In this document: positions 1 to 6,878 of the stretch, in pieces
Numbering within the stretch: position 1 is the stretch's first letter
Layout: every line of letters starts with the position of its first letter
DNA from: Nocardia colli
GTDB taxonomy: Bacteria > Actinomycetota > Actinomycetes > Mycobacteriales > Mycobacteriaceae
DNA length: 64,000 nt
Assembly: GCF_008704205.1 (NCBI RefSeq)
Contig: NZ_VXLC01000004.1
Location: forward strand, 930,001-994,000
Direction of reading: 5' to 3'
Notes under the pieces: model-generated
Seen by the model: the letters and a program-made list of their open reading frames with translations, nothing else
Databases searched by the model: none
Told to the model about the DNA's origin: nothing
Translations under genes and position numbers: made by a program

Positions 1-248
1 AAAAGGGAATTCATTCGGCGGGCAGACCAGATGGCGAACTCTCCGCCCGGCAAGCAGATAACCCGATAGCCATCCAGCCCGACGATTCCCCAAGATTCGT
101 ACTTCTCGTGGACGGGAACATGAATCGCAACGCCCGAGTCGAACTCGAGGCTCAACCCATCGGCTTCGCTGGCGTCGGCCCTGGTCGCTGTCGAACCAAT
201 CAGCGCTTCGAGTTCGGTGGCCAGGTCGGCGTAACTGCTGGAGGGGAG
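1..248 (-). CDS. Partial DUF6188-like protein, start not identifiable
   Basis: A minus-strand frame stays open from about 350 to the left edge, so the C-terminus lies outside the window. The readable protein is hydrophilic, then has features such as HEKYESWGIVG, ICLPGGEFAIW and SARRMNSLF, which recall the small DUF6188-type family (a Y/W-rich stretch followed by a PGGELAVW-like end). No ATG, GTG or TTG is found in frame upstream of the conserved part, and a terminator-like hairpin lies at 251-273. The gene may therefore be a 5'-truncated remnant or use an unusual start. Function unknown. Confidence 0.45.
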
Positions 249-250
249 TA

Positions 251-273
251 GTGCCCGGCTGGTGGCCGGGCAC
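251..273. terminator. Terminator-like hairpin, 9-bp stem
   Basis: GTGCCCGGC and GCCGGGCAC pair perfectly around a 5-base loop, without a T-tract. It lies at the 5' side of the DUF6188-like frame. It may end transcription from elsewhere or be chance in GC-rich DNA. Confidence 0.35.
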
Positions 274-348
274 CTTGCCTCGAGGTGCTCGTTGTGCGGC
301 TCGTACGGATGGGGCCGGTGGTGCTGTCTGGTCCTGGTCGCCGACCAG

Positions 349-377
349 GGTCAAATATCGTATGCTTCTGATATTAT
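349..377 (+). promoter_or_regulatory. AT-rich likely promoter of the deazaflavin reductase gene
   Basis: This is the only AT-rich patch upstream of the gene at 428. TATTAT (372-377) could be a -10 element. AATATC (354-359) and GATATT (370-375) form an inverted repeat over it, which could be an operator. The -35 is not convincing. Confidence 0.3.
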
Positions 378-427
378 ATGAGAACCGTAGCTTCTGCTGC
401 GGCATCTTCTGAGAAGGGTTGCGGGGC

Positions 428-871
428 ATGAACGCAGACAGATATCGCCGGATGACCAACACGATCAATCGGGTGATCGTTGGGTTGCAGCGCAGGGGGA
501 TCGCTTTTGGGCCGATGCAGTTGCTTACGGTGAGGGGGCGGCGGAGTGGGGAGTTGCGTACGTTTCCGATCGCGGTGAACGAGGTGGGTGGCGGGCGGTA
601 CATCTTTCAGGCGTTTCCGAAGGCTGCCTGGGTGGTGAACGTTCGGGATGCGAGCACTGTCACGTTGACGCGGGGGCGGAAGTCGTCGACTGCTCGGCTG
701 GTCGAGGTGCCGGTGGAGGAGCGTCGTGTGCTGCTGCGTGAATTGGTGACGACCAGTCCGGCGAGCGTCGGCAATCGCTTCGTGACCACCGGGTTGGCCG
801 CGACCGCCACGCCGGACGGGGTCGCGGAGGCGGCGCATCGGATCGCGGTCTTCCGCGTCGAACCGGCCTGA
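428..871 (+). CDS. Nitroreductase-family deazaflavin (F420)-dependent oxidoreductase
   Basis: This 147-residue protein resembles the DUF385/Ddn family of split beta-barrel oxidoreductases, which use reduced F420 to reduce quinones, nitro compounds or related substrates at the membrane or in the cytosol. The family pattern is visible: GPMQLLTVRGRRSGELR near the N-terminus, then a core with FPIAV, AWVVNVRD and VTLTRGRK. The ATG at 428 is chosen because GAGAAGG lies about 10 bases upstream; an in-frame TTG at 419 is too close to that site. The substrate cannot be told from sequence. F420 use is inferred from the family. Confidence 0.8.
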   Translation: MNADRYRRMTNTINRVIVGLQRRGIAFGPMQLLTVRGRRSGELRTFPIAVNEVGGGRYIFQAFPKAAWVVNVRDASTVTLTRGRKSSTARLVEVPVEERRVLLRELVTTSPASVGNRFVTTGLAATATPDGVAEAAHRIAVFRVEPA

Positions 872-932
872 TCGGACGGGCACGCGCCGACCCGGTCTGC
901 GGTGGCGTCGAACGATCCGGCGCCGCGATACA

Positions 933-947
933 GTATGGAATCCATAC
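933..947. promoter_or_regulatory. Palindromic operator upstream of the MarR gene
   Basis: GTATGGAATCCATAC is a perfect inverted repeat of 7-base arms around one base, 25 bases before the MarR start. Its size and position fit an autoregulatory site of the regulator that follows. Confidence 0.6.
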
Positions 948-971
948 AACCTGACGTGAAAGTAGTGCCGG

Positions 972-1463
972 GTGAGTTCAGGGGCAGATCGGGCCAGGGC
1001 GCGCCAGCGCCGGCAGCTCACGGTTGCGGTCAAGGAAGCCGTGCGCGACCTGAACATTCAGCTGTCGCTGCTCAACCGCAGATTCGGCGGCCGGGTCGAG
1101 CTCAGAGATATCGACTGGACCTGCCTCGACCTGGTCAACCGGTACGGGCCGATGACCCCGACCGCATTGGCGCGCCAGGCCGGGCTGCATCCGGCGACCC
1201 TGACCGGCATCCTCGACCGGCTACAGAAAGGCGGCTGGGTCGCGCGCGAGCGCGACCCGGAGTCCGCGGATCGCCGCGCAGTCACCATACGCGCTGTCCG
1301 CGAACGCAATTCGACGCTTTTCGAGCTGTTCGCCGGAATGAACGGCCGAATGGACGACGTCTGCGCGCACTACTCCGAGGCCGAACTCGAGCTGATCGCC
1401 GACTTCCTCCATCGCACCAGCACAGCTGGACAGGCTTCGGCCGAGGAGCTGTCCGAGGGCTGA
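972..1463 (+). CDS. MarR-family transcriptional regulator
   Basis: A 163-residue winged-helix protein. The MarR core is visible: LARQAGLHPATLTGILDRL is the recognition helix region, followed by the wing KGGWVARERDPESADRRA. A helical C-terminus would form the dimer. The start is GTG at 972. A perfect palindrome at 933-947 suggests it represses itself. The MFS transporter downstream (1629) is on the same strand after 165 bases and could be a target, since MarR proteins often control drug exporters; this is inference. Ligand unknown. Confidence 0.85.
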   Translation: MSSGADRARARQRRQLTVAVKEAVRDLNIQLSLLNRRFGGRVELRDIDWTCLDLVNRYGPMTPTALARQAGLHPATLTGILDRLQKGGWVARERDPESADRRAVTIRAVRERNSTLFELFAGMNGRMDDVCAHYSEAELELIADFLHRTSTAGQASAEELSEG

Positions 1464-1628
1464 GGCAGCTAAACCTGTCCGCTAAACGAAATCGGTTGTC
1501 TTCATTTCGCCTTCCCGTCGCGGGATTCCCTCATTACCGTTGGAGACGCGCCCCTTCCGGATGCGCAATTCAATCGAAATCGTTTGCAGGACAACGGCAT
1601 TCCTGCATGCGCTGAAGTGAGGGATTCG

Positions 1629-3213
1629 ATGTCAACCACTACTGTCATGCCGCCCGGCCCGGCCTGGGTCGGCTCGGACGCCCGTCGCGGCGCCGGTTTG
1701 GTGCTGTTCATGGTGTGCTCGGCGATCTTCATGCTGATGCTCGACGCCACCGTCGTCTCGGCCACGCTCGCCGATATCCGCACCGACTTCAACACGTCGA
1801 TCGACGGCCTCCAGTGGGTCATCGATGCCTACGCGATTCCGCTGGCCGGCGTGCTGCTGACCTTCGCCACGGTCGGCGATCGCTACGGACGCAAGCGAAT
1901 GTTCGTGCTCGGCATGGCGGTGTTCACGGCATCGTCACTGGCGCTGACGCTTTCGGACACGATCTTGCAGCTCAATATTCTCCGTGCGGTGCAAGGTGTC
2001 GGCGCGGCAATGCTGTTCGCGACCGCGCTGCCACTGCTCTCGGTCGCCTTCCCCGATTCGGCCAAGCGCGCCAAGGCAATCGGCATCTACGGAGCGGTGA
2101 TGGCGGGCGCTTCGGTCGCGGGTCCGGTGCTCGGCGGACTGCTGGTCACCCAGTTCGGCTGGCGATCGGTCTTCACCATCAACATCCCGATCGGCCTGGT
2201 CATCATCGCGATCGCGGTGCTGCGGATGCCGGAATCGCCGCGCACGCCGGAGCGGCGCACGGATTGGCTCGGTTCGTTGCTGCTCACCGGCGGACTCGTG
2301 GCCGGGGTCTACTGCATGACCCGCGGTAACGCTCTCGGCTGGGGTTCGGCGACCAGCGTGACGCTGGCCGCGCTCGCCATCGCGCTGCTCGTGCTCTTCA
2401 TGGTGTGGCAGTTCCGCACCGCGCACCCGCTCTTCGATGCTGAAGAAGCCTGGATTCGCCGGTACCGCAATCGTTTCCGTCGCCCACATGGCGACGCTGA
2501 TGGCGGCCTCCAACTATCTCGCGCTGTTCCTCATCAACACCCTCGGTTACACCCCGCTGCAAATGGGTCTGCGGCTGCTGCCGATCAGCATCGCCGCGTT
2601 GGCGACGGCACCGCTGGCGGCGATCTACGCCAAGCGGATCCCGATTCCGATCGCGCTGCCCGCGACCATGGCCCTCGTTGCTCTGGGCATGGTGCTGATC
2701 AGCGGCTTCGAGCAAGGTGATTCGTGGACGCACTTTGTCCCCGGGATGGTGATCGGCGGCATCGGACTCGGCGCCATCACGGCGATCACCCAGGCCGCGT
2801 CCCTGACCTTCGCCGCCGCGGAGAACGCGGGCATGGCGAGCGCCACCTTCGGCACGCTGCGTCAGGTCGGCATGGCGATCGGCGTGGCCGGCCTCGGCGC
2901 GCTGTTCAGCTACACCGCAAAAGACCGCGCGGGCAACGGATTCGATGCGCTCTCGCATGCCGACCAGATCCCGACGGGGCTGCGCGAACAGTTCCTCGAC
3001 GGTGTCGGCGCCGGTGCGGGAGCCGAGGTTGTCCATGCGTTGCCGCCGGAATTCGCCAGCGCTGCAACGTCATTGACCGATACTGCGAACACCGCGTCGA
3101 TCGACGCCCTCAACGCACTGGCGAACCTCGGTGCAGGCATCGGCGTCGTCGCCGTACTCGGCTCGGCCCTCGCCTTCCTCATAGGCAGACGGCTGGTCAA
3201 GCAACCGGTCTAG
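1629..3213 (+). pseudogene. DHA2-family MFS drug exporter with a frameshift
   Basis: The first part (ATG 1629, Shine-Dalgarno GTGAGGG) encodes the N-terminal half of a 14-TM EmrB/QacA-type exporter, with motif A GDRYGRKR and motif C GASVAGPVLGG. After HPLFD, near 2436, the homology jumps to the +1 frame, which continues MLKKPGFAGTAIVSVAHMA to the stop at 3213. Exporters of this type usually have two or three residues between LFD and the next helix start, so a small deletion of 2, 5 or 8 bases explains the break. Together the halves cover about 528 residues, the normal length. Either the gene is inactive or the assembly has an error here. Confidence 0.75.
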
Positions 3214-3988
3214 ATCTCTCCGAATCGGCGCCACTCCCACCGAAATACGCGGCGGGAGTGGTGCCGATTTCCCGTCGGAACGCGGTGATGAACGCACTGG
3301 CAGTCCGGTAACCCACCGACCGCGCCACCTGCGAAATAGGCAGTCCCGCACCGAGTAACGGAAGCGCCGCATTGAGCCGCTCGAAGGTCCGCCAACTCTC
3401 GAAGCTCACACCGGTCTCGGCCCGGAACCGCCGCGACAACGTCCGCTGCGACGCGCCGACCTGCCTGCCCCATGCGTCGAGCCCACGAGTATCGGCCGGA
3501 TCCCGCTTGATCGCCAGCGCGACCTGCCTGGCCTGCGGATCCGTCGGCAAGATGGTCGGAATCGTGGTCACCGAGAGCGGTTTCACCAGATCCCACAGCA
3601 CCGCGTTGGCCCGCCCGCGTTCGGCGTCGGCTCCGTTGGGCAGCCCGACGAGATACCTGAGCAGCGGCCCGACCAGCCCCGTGGCATCGACAACCGTCGG
3701 CAGGTCCCACTGCTGCGGGCAGTCCGCCGGGTCGAAGAACAGCGAGAGCATCTCGCACGACGAATTGGGAATCACCGCATGCGGGGTGTCGCCGGGAATC
3801 CACAGCGCCCGCGACCGCTGCACGATCCAGCGGCAGGAACCGACCTCCATCGTCAGCACACCGTCGGGCACCCAGGTGAGTTGATGCTGTGGATGACTGT
3901 GCATCCCGACGCCGGTGGTGGCTTCCAGTGGAATCACGATGCTCGGGTAGTCGGAATAGTCGAGCCGCGGAGGCGGGTCGGTCGCCAT
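3197..3988 (-). CDS. AraC-family transcriptional regulator
   Basis: 263 residues: an N-terminal cupin (GMHSHPQHQLTWV, about residues 25-95) and a C-terminal double helix-turn-helix (QVGASQRTLSRRFRAETG and ISQVARSVGYRTASAFITAF). The architecture matches NimR-like regulators, which control adjacent MFS exporters. Here the gene converges on the DHA2 exporter, with 3' ends overlapping by 17 bases. AGGG lies 7 bases before the ATG. A perfect palindrome at 4014-4027 is a candidate operator. If the exporter is inactive, this regulator may be a leftover of the pair. Confidence 0.85.
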   Translation of the reverse strand: MATDPPPRLDYSDYPSIVIPLEATTGVGMHSHPQHQLTWVPDGVLTMEVGSCRWIVQRSRALWIPGDTPHAVIPNSSCEMLSLFFDPADCPQQWDLPTVVDATGLVGPLLRYLVGLPNGADAERGRANAVLWDLVKPLSVTTIPTILPTDPQARQVALAIKRDPADTRGLDAWGRQVGASQRTLSRRFRAETGVSFESWRTFERLNAALPLLGAGLPISQVARSVGYRTASAFITAFRREIGTTPAAYFGGSGADSERSRPVA

Positions 3989-4013
3989 GTCGGAACCCTA
4001 TCGGAGGCAGCCG

Positions 4014-4027
4014 AACCGAATTCGGTT
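4014..4027. promoter_or_regulatory. 14-bp perfect palindrome upstream of the AraC gene
   Basis: AACCGAATTCGGTT reads identically on both strands and lies 26 bases before the AraC-family start. It could be an operator. It also overlaps one copy of the direct repeat at 4019-4032. Confidence 0.4.
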
Positions 4028-4032
4028 GGCGC
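4019..4032. repeat. Direct repeat, left copy flanking the MarR/Rid pair
   Basis: AATTCGGTTGGCGC occurs here and again at 5007-5020. In both copies ACTTCA follows at the same offset. The copies bracket the divergent MarR and Rid genes. Confidence 0.5.
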
Positions 4033-4041
4033 GGAGTGACT

Positions 4042-4446
4042 TCAACGGAGTTTGGCGGCGAACTCGCGCACCCGGACGTCCGCGGCCGCCTCGTCCATCG
4101 CCTCGGTCAGGGCCGCCTGGTAGGTCGGCTCGGCCTTCCGCTGGAGGGCGCGCCCCTCCTCGGTGATCACGGTGTACACGCCGCGGCGGTCCTTGGGGCA
4201 CAGGTCGCGACGGGACAGGCCGCTGGTTTCCAGGCGGGCGACCAGGCGGCTGACCGAGCTCTGGTTGAGGCCGATGAGCTCGGCCAGTTCCTGCATTCGC
4301 AGCTCGCCGTCGTCGGCCTGGGTGAGCCGGCACAGGGCCTGGTACTCCGAGAGTCCGATGTTGTGGCGGCGCTGCATCTCCTTGGCCAGCCGGTGGGTCA
4401 CCATGCCGTGCAGCGTCACCAGCTGATCCCAGTCGGTCGCGTCCAT
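4042..4446 (-). CDS. MarR-family transcriptional regulator, divergent from the Rid gene
   Basis: A 134-residue winged-helix regulator. MQELAELIGLNQSSVSRLV is the DNA-reading helix pair, and CPKDRRGVYTVITEEG is the wing. The ATG at 4446 is preferred because GGAAGG sits 8 bases upstream; an in-frame GTG at 4452 has no room for a ribosome site. It is divergent from the Rid-family gene, and the shared 102-base spacer holds two TGCATG-based palindromes. It probably represses both genes, released by a small ligand that may be a substrate of the Rid protein. Confidence 0.88.
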   Translation of the reverse strand: MDATDWDQLVTLHGMVTHRLAKEMQRRHNIGLSEYQALCRLTQADDGELRMQELAELIGLNQSSVSRLVARLETSGLSRRDLCPKDRRGVYTVITEEGRALQRKAEPTYQAALTEAMDEAAADVRVREFAAKLR

Positions 4447-4464
4447 GATCACCGCCTTCCTGTG

Positions 4465-4493
4465 TTGACATCAGGATACATGCAGTGACAATA
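4465..4493 (+). promoter_or_regulatory. Promoter of the Rid-family gene
   Basis: A consensus TTGACA (-35, 4465-4470) is followed after 17 bases by ACAATA (-10, 4488-4493), which would start transcription near 4500. The downstream palindromes would then block initiation when bound. Confidence 0.55.
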
Positions 4494-4494
4494 T

Positions 4495-4530
4495 GTGCAT
4501 GCACCTACATTTATTGCATGTACATGCAAT
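4495..4530. promoter_or_regulatory. Double palindromic MarR operator
   Basis: GTGCATGCAC (4495-4504) and ATTGCATGTACATGCAAT (4513-4530) are both perfect palindromes sharing the TGCATG core. Their centres are 22 bases apart, two helical turns, so two dimers would sit on the same face of DNA. Confidence 0.7.
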
Positions 4531-4548
4531 GTTCGAGAGGAAACGGCG

Positions 4549-4944
4549 ATGACCACACAGCGCATCGAGAAGATCGCCACCACGCCGGACTGGTACCAGC
4601 CGTACAAGATCTCGCAGGCGATCAAGGCGAACGGCGTGCTCTACGTGTCCGGCCAGGCCGGCATCGACGAGCAGGGGAAAACGGTCTCCGACGACTTCCT
4701 GGCCCAGGGCAGGCAGGCGTTCGCCAACATCCGGCGAGTTCTGGTCGAGGCCGGGGCGGACCTGGGGGACGTGGTGAAGGTCGGCATCTTCGTCACCGAC
4801 ATGGCGGCCAACCTGGACAAGGTAATTCAGCTCCGCGAGGAGTTTCTCGCCGAGCCCTATCCGGCCGACACCTTGCTCGAGGTGTCCTCCCTCGCGCAGC
4901 CCGACTGGCAGATCGAAGTGGAAGTCACCGCCCTCGCGCCCTGA
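4549..4944 (+). CDS. Rid-family (YjgF/YER057c/UK114) protein lacking the usual arginine
   Basis: 131 residues covering the whole Rid fold, a trimeric chorismate-mutase-like beta barrel: GVLYVSGQAGIDEQGK at the front, then QGRQAFANIRRVL, and the end WQIEVEVTALAP. True RidA enzymes hydrolyse reactive enamines/imines with an arginine in a PARS/T-type motif. Here that site reads YPADTLLEVSSL, with no arginine, so this is probably another Rid subgroup with a different reaction. ATG at 4549 with GAGAGGAAA before it. Controlled by the divergent MarR gene through the operator cluster. Substrate unknown. Confidence 0.85.
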   Translation: MTTQRIEKIATTPDWYQPYKISQAIKANGVLYVSGQAGIDEQGKTVSDDFLAQGRQAFANIRRVLVEAGADLGDVVKVGIFVTDMAANLDKVIQLREEFLAEPYPADTLLEVSSLAQPDWQIEVEVTALAP

Positions 4945-5201
4945 TTCCCGCGACCGCACGAAGCCGACGCCGATGGCGGCGATCCACGGTGGCGCCGTGA
5001 TCGCCCAATTCGGTTGGCGCAGCTGAACTTCAGAAGCGATTAGGCGGGTCTTAACTTGCCGACACCACCTCATTTTCCTCGCTACGCTGGCCCGGCAAAC
5101 ACCCGCCGCCGCGCAAAGCTGCGCGCGCCGGGTTGTGGGGTCTGGTGGCCGACGCGCGTGGCGCGGTCACGAATGTCGTTCTGTGAGAAGGGTTTCAACT
5201 G
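4945..5201. other. Intergenic region with right copy of the direct repeat
   Basis: No gene is seen. It contains the second AATTCGGTTGGCGC copy at 5007-5020 and leads to the secreted protein gene. No clear promoter could be assigned. Confidence 0.4.
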
Positions 5202-5642
5202 ATGAGGGCGCGGCGGATGGTAGCGGGGTTGGTGTCAGCGGTGAGCGCTGCGGTGTGCATGGCGGCGGTGGCGACCCCGGCGCAGGCGGATCCGCTGCCG
5301 CAGGTGACCACGGTCGGCACCACGCTGTTCGCGTTCGGTGACGCGAAGGTCTGTGCGGGCCTGATCGACGTCGCGCTCGAGGCGGCGCCGCGCCGACCGG
5401 GTCATGTGCTGGCCCAGATAACCCCGCGGGGTTATCTGGGCGGCCCGTGCGGCAATCAGGTGAAGCTGGGCTGGGTGGGTTCGGCGGGTCCGCGGACCCA
5501 GGATGTCTGGGTCGGTGCCGGCGCGACACCGGGTGACACCGTGACGGCGGACCTGTGGGTCGGAATGGGCCCGGCCAAGGTGATGGCGGCGTCGTGGCCG
5601 ATCAAGGGCACATTCGCGGAGTGGTACCTGCTGGTGCCCTAG
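5202..5642 (+). CDS. Small secreted protein of unknown function
   Basis: 146 residues with a clear Sec signal peptide: MRARRMVAG, a hydrophobic stretch, then ATPAQA before DPLPQV, giving a mature protein of about 117 residues. The mature part has two cysteines (VCAGL and GPCGN) that could form a disulfide, and is rich in beta-prone G/V/T segments. GAGAAGGG lies 9 bases before the ATG. No known family was recognised. The coding sequence contains a 30-bp perfect DNA palindrome (5412-5441), unusual inside a gene. Confidence 0.75.
   Translation: MRARRMVAGLVSAVSAAVCMAAVATPAQADPLPQVTTVGTTLFAFGDAKVCAGLIDVALEAAPRRPGHVLAQITPRGYLGGPCGNQVKLGWVGSAGPRTQDVWVGAGATPGDTVTADLWVGMGPAKVMAASWPIKGTFAEWYLLVP
5412..5441. 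repeat. 30-bp perfect palindrome inside a coding sequence
   Basis: The arm GCCCAGATAACCCCG is followed directly by its exact reverse complement. In RNA it would form a strong hairpin with almost no loop. It encodes residues around QITPRGYLGG. Confidence 0.8.
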
Positions 5643-5647
5643 CGTCC

Positions 5648-5690
5648 TTGACATACCTTTGACTCCAAATTAACTTTGCAATCAAAGGTA
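5648..5690 (+). promoter_or_regulatory. Promoter with inverted-repeat operator around the -10
   Basis: TTGACA (5648-5653), a 17-base spacer and TAACTT (5671-5676) form a good promoter. TACCTTTGA (5654-5662) and TCAAAGGTA (5682-5690) are exact 9-base inverted arms that bracket the -10 element, a typical place for a repressor to bind. Confidence 0.6.
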
Positions 5691-5712
5691 AATCGGAGGC
5701 GGGAGTGCCGGC

Positions 5713-6108
5713 ATGGTCCACGAAGAACAACCCACGACGGGTCGCGTCCTGACCATCGGCCTACACCCGAAAGTCCTTGACTACAGCCGATTCCCGGACC
5801 TGGACGAGCCGAAACTGCTGGCCCGCATCGAAACCGGCCACGCCGCCATGCGCGCGGCCGGCTTCGATGCCGTGTCCTGCCTGATCGGCACCGAACCCGA
5901 CGACGCCGAACGCGAAATCCGCGCCCACCTCGCCGAGGGCCCGATCGCCGTGGCGATGATCGGGGGAGCGATCCGGATGATGCCGGAGCACACCGTGCTG
6001 TTCGAACGCATCGTCAACCTGCTCAGCGGAGCGGTGTTCTGCTTCAACACCTCACCGGAGACCACCGTCGACGCACTACGCCGCGCGGGCGTCGTCCCGA
6101 ACCCCTGA
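5713..6108 (+). CDS. Conserved hypothetical protein
   Basis: 131 residues, cytoplasmic, no signal or membrane segment. It reads as a small alpha/beta protein: VLTIGLHPKVLDYSRFP near the start, AAGFDAVSCLIGTEPDDAE, then GPIAVAMIGGAIR followed by helical segments. The middle recalls a nucleotide- or flavodoxin-like strand-loop-helix, but no family can be named. GGAGGCGGGAG precedes the ATG. It is a single-gene unit under its own promoter with a strong inverted repeat, so it is probably induced by a specific signal. Confidence 0.7.
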   Translation: MVHEEQPTTGRVLTIGLHPKVLDYSRFPDLDEPKLLARIETGHAAMRAAGFDAVSCLIGTEPDDAEREIRAHLAEGPIAVAMIGGAIRMMPEHTVLFERIVNLLSGAVFCFNTSPETTVDALRRAGVVPNP

Positions 6109-6243
6109 TCGCGAATTCGATCCCACCAGAACCTCTTTGGGCGCACGCACCGGCATACAGCAAGCCCACCGCTGATTCCCAGCTGACGTTCAACTTCGCG
6201 TGCGAAGTTTGCGGTTCCTGCTGGCTGTCGAAGTTGAGGTTTG
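6109..6243. other. Intergenic leader upstream of the porin pair
   Basis: 135 bases without a gene. It should hold the porin promoter, but no convincing -35/-10 pair was identified. Confidence 0.3.
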
Positions 6244-6849
6244 ATGAGGGTTGTGGAAGGCGCCGGCCGAAGCGCGGCCGGGATCGGCATCGCGCTGGCC
6301 GCGCTGCTGCTCGGCTGCGGGAGCGCGAACGCCGACACGGTGGTCCCGCTGCCGGACGGGGAACAGGCGTTGACGACGGCGACGGGCATCCCGGTCGATC
6401 TGACCAGGACCGGCGAAACCGCAGTCCTCTCCCCGTCATTGGCCGCGAACGGCATGTCCCGGACGGCGCAGCTGTCCGGCACCACTTACGCCACGATCCC
6501 GGGCGCGACGGCAGGCAGCCTGGAGACCGGGTATCTGGTCGGCTGCCAGGTGGATCTGTCCGGCGGACTGTCCCTCGGCGGCGATGTCTACCTCTCGCCC
6601 GACTCGGTCTCTCCGGAATTGAACCCCAGCATCAAACTGGGCCCGGGCGCGGTAGCGGTGGTGAAGTTCGGCACCAAGCAACTCGATCCGGCCGCGGGCG
6701 CCGTCGGAATCGCCTACCGCAACCGCGGTATCCAGCTCAGCGGCTGCGGCGGATTCGCGCAGGCCCGCGCATACAGCGCGCTGACGGTCACCAACGACCA
6801 AGGTTCCGCCGAAGTGACCCTGTACGGCGACCCGTTCAGCGTGGGTTGA
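6244..6849 (+). CDS. MspA-family outer-membrane porin, copy 1
   Basis: 201 residues with an N-terminal export signal ending near GSANA/DTVVPL. The mature protein has MspA hallmarks: VVPLPDGEQALTTATG at the start, the ETGYLVGCQVDLS segment, an internal GCGGFAQARAYS segment and a C-terminus ending DPFSVG. MspA proteins form octameric water-filled channels through the mycolic-acid outer membrane and admit small hydrophilic solutes. ATG 6244 is chosen over the adjacent TTG 6241, with GAGG just upstream. A second porin follows with a 29-base spacer, probably in one transcript. Confidence 0.85.
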   Translation: MRVVEGAGRSAAGIGIALAALLLGCGSANADTVVPLPDGEQALTTATGIPVDLTRTGETAVLSPSLAANGMSRTAQLSGTTYATIPGATAGSLETGYLVGCQVDLSGGLSLGGDVYLSPDSVSPELNPSIKLGPGAVAVVKFGTKQLDPAAGAVGIAYRNRGIQLSGCGGFAQARAYSALTVTNDQGSAEVTLYGDPFSVG

Positions 6850-6878
6850 GCATGCGATCGAACGAGAGGAACACCGCG

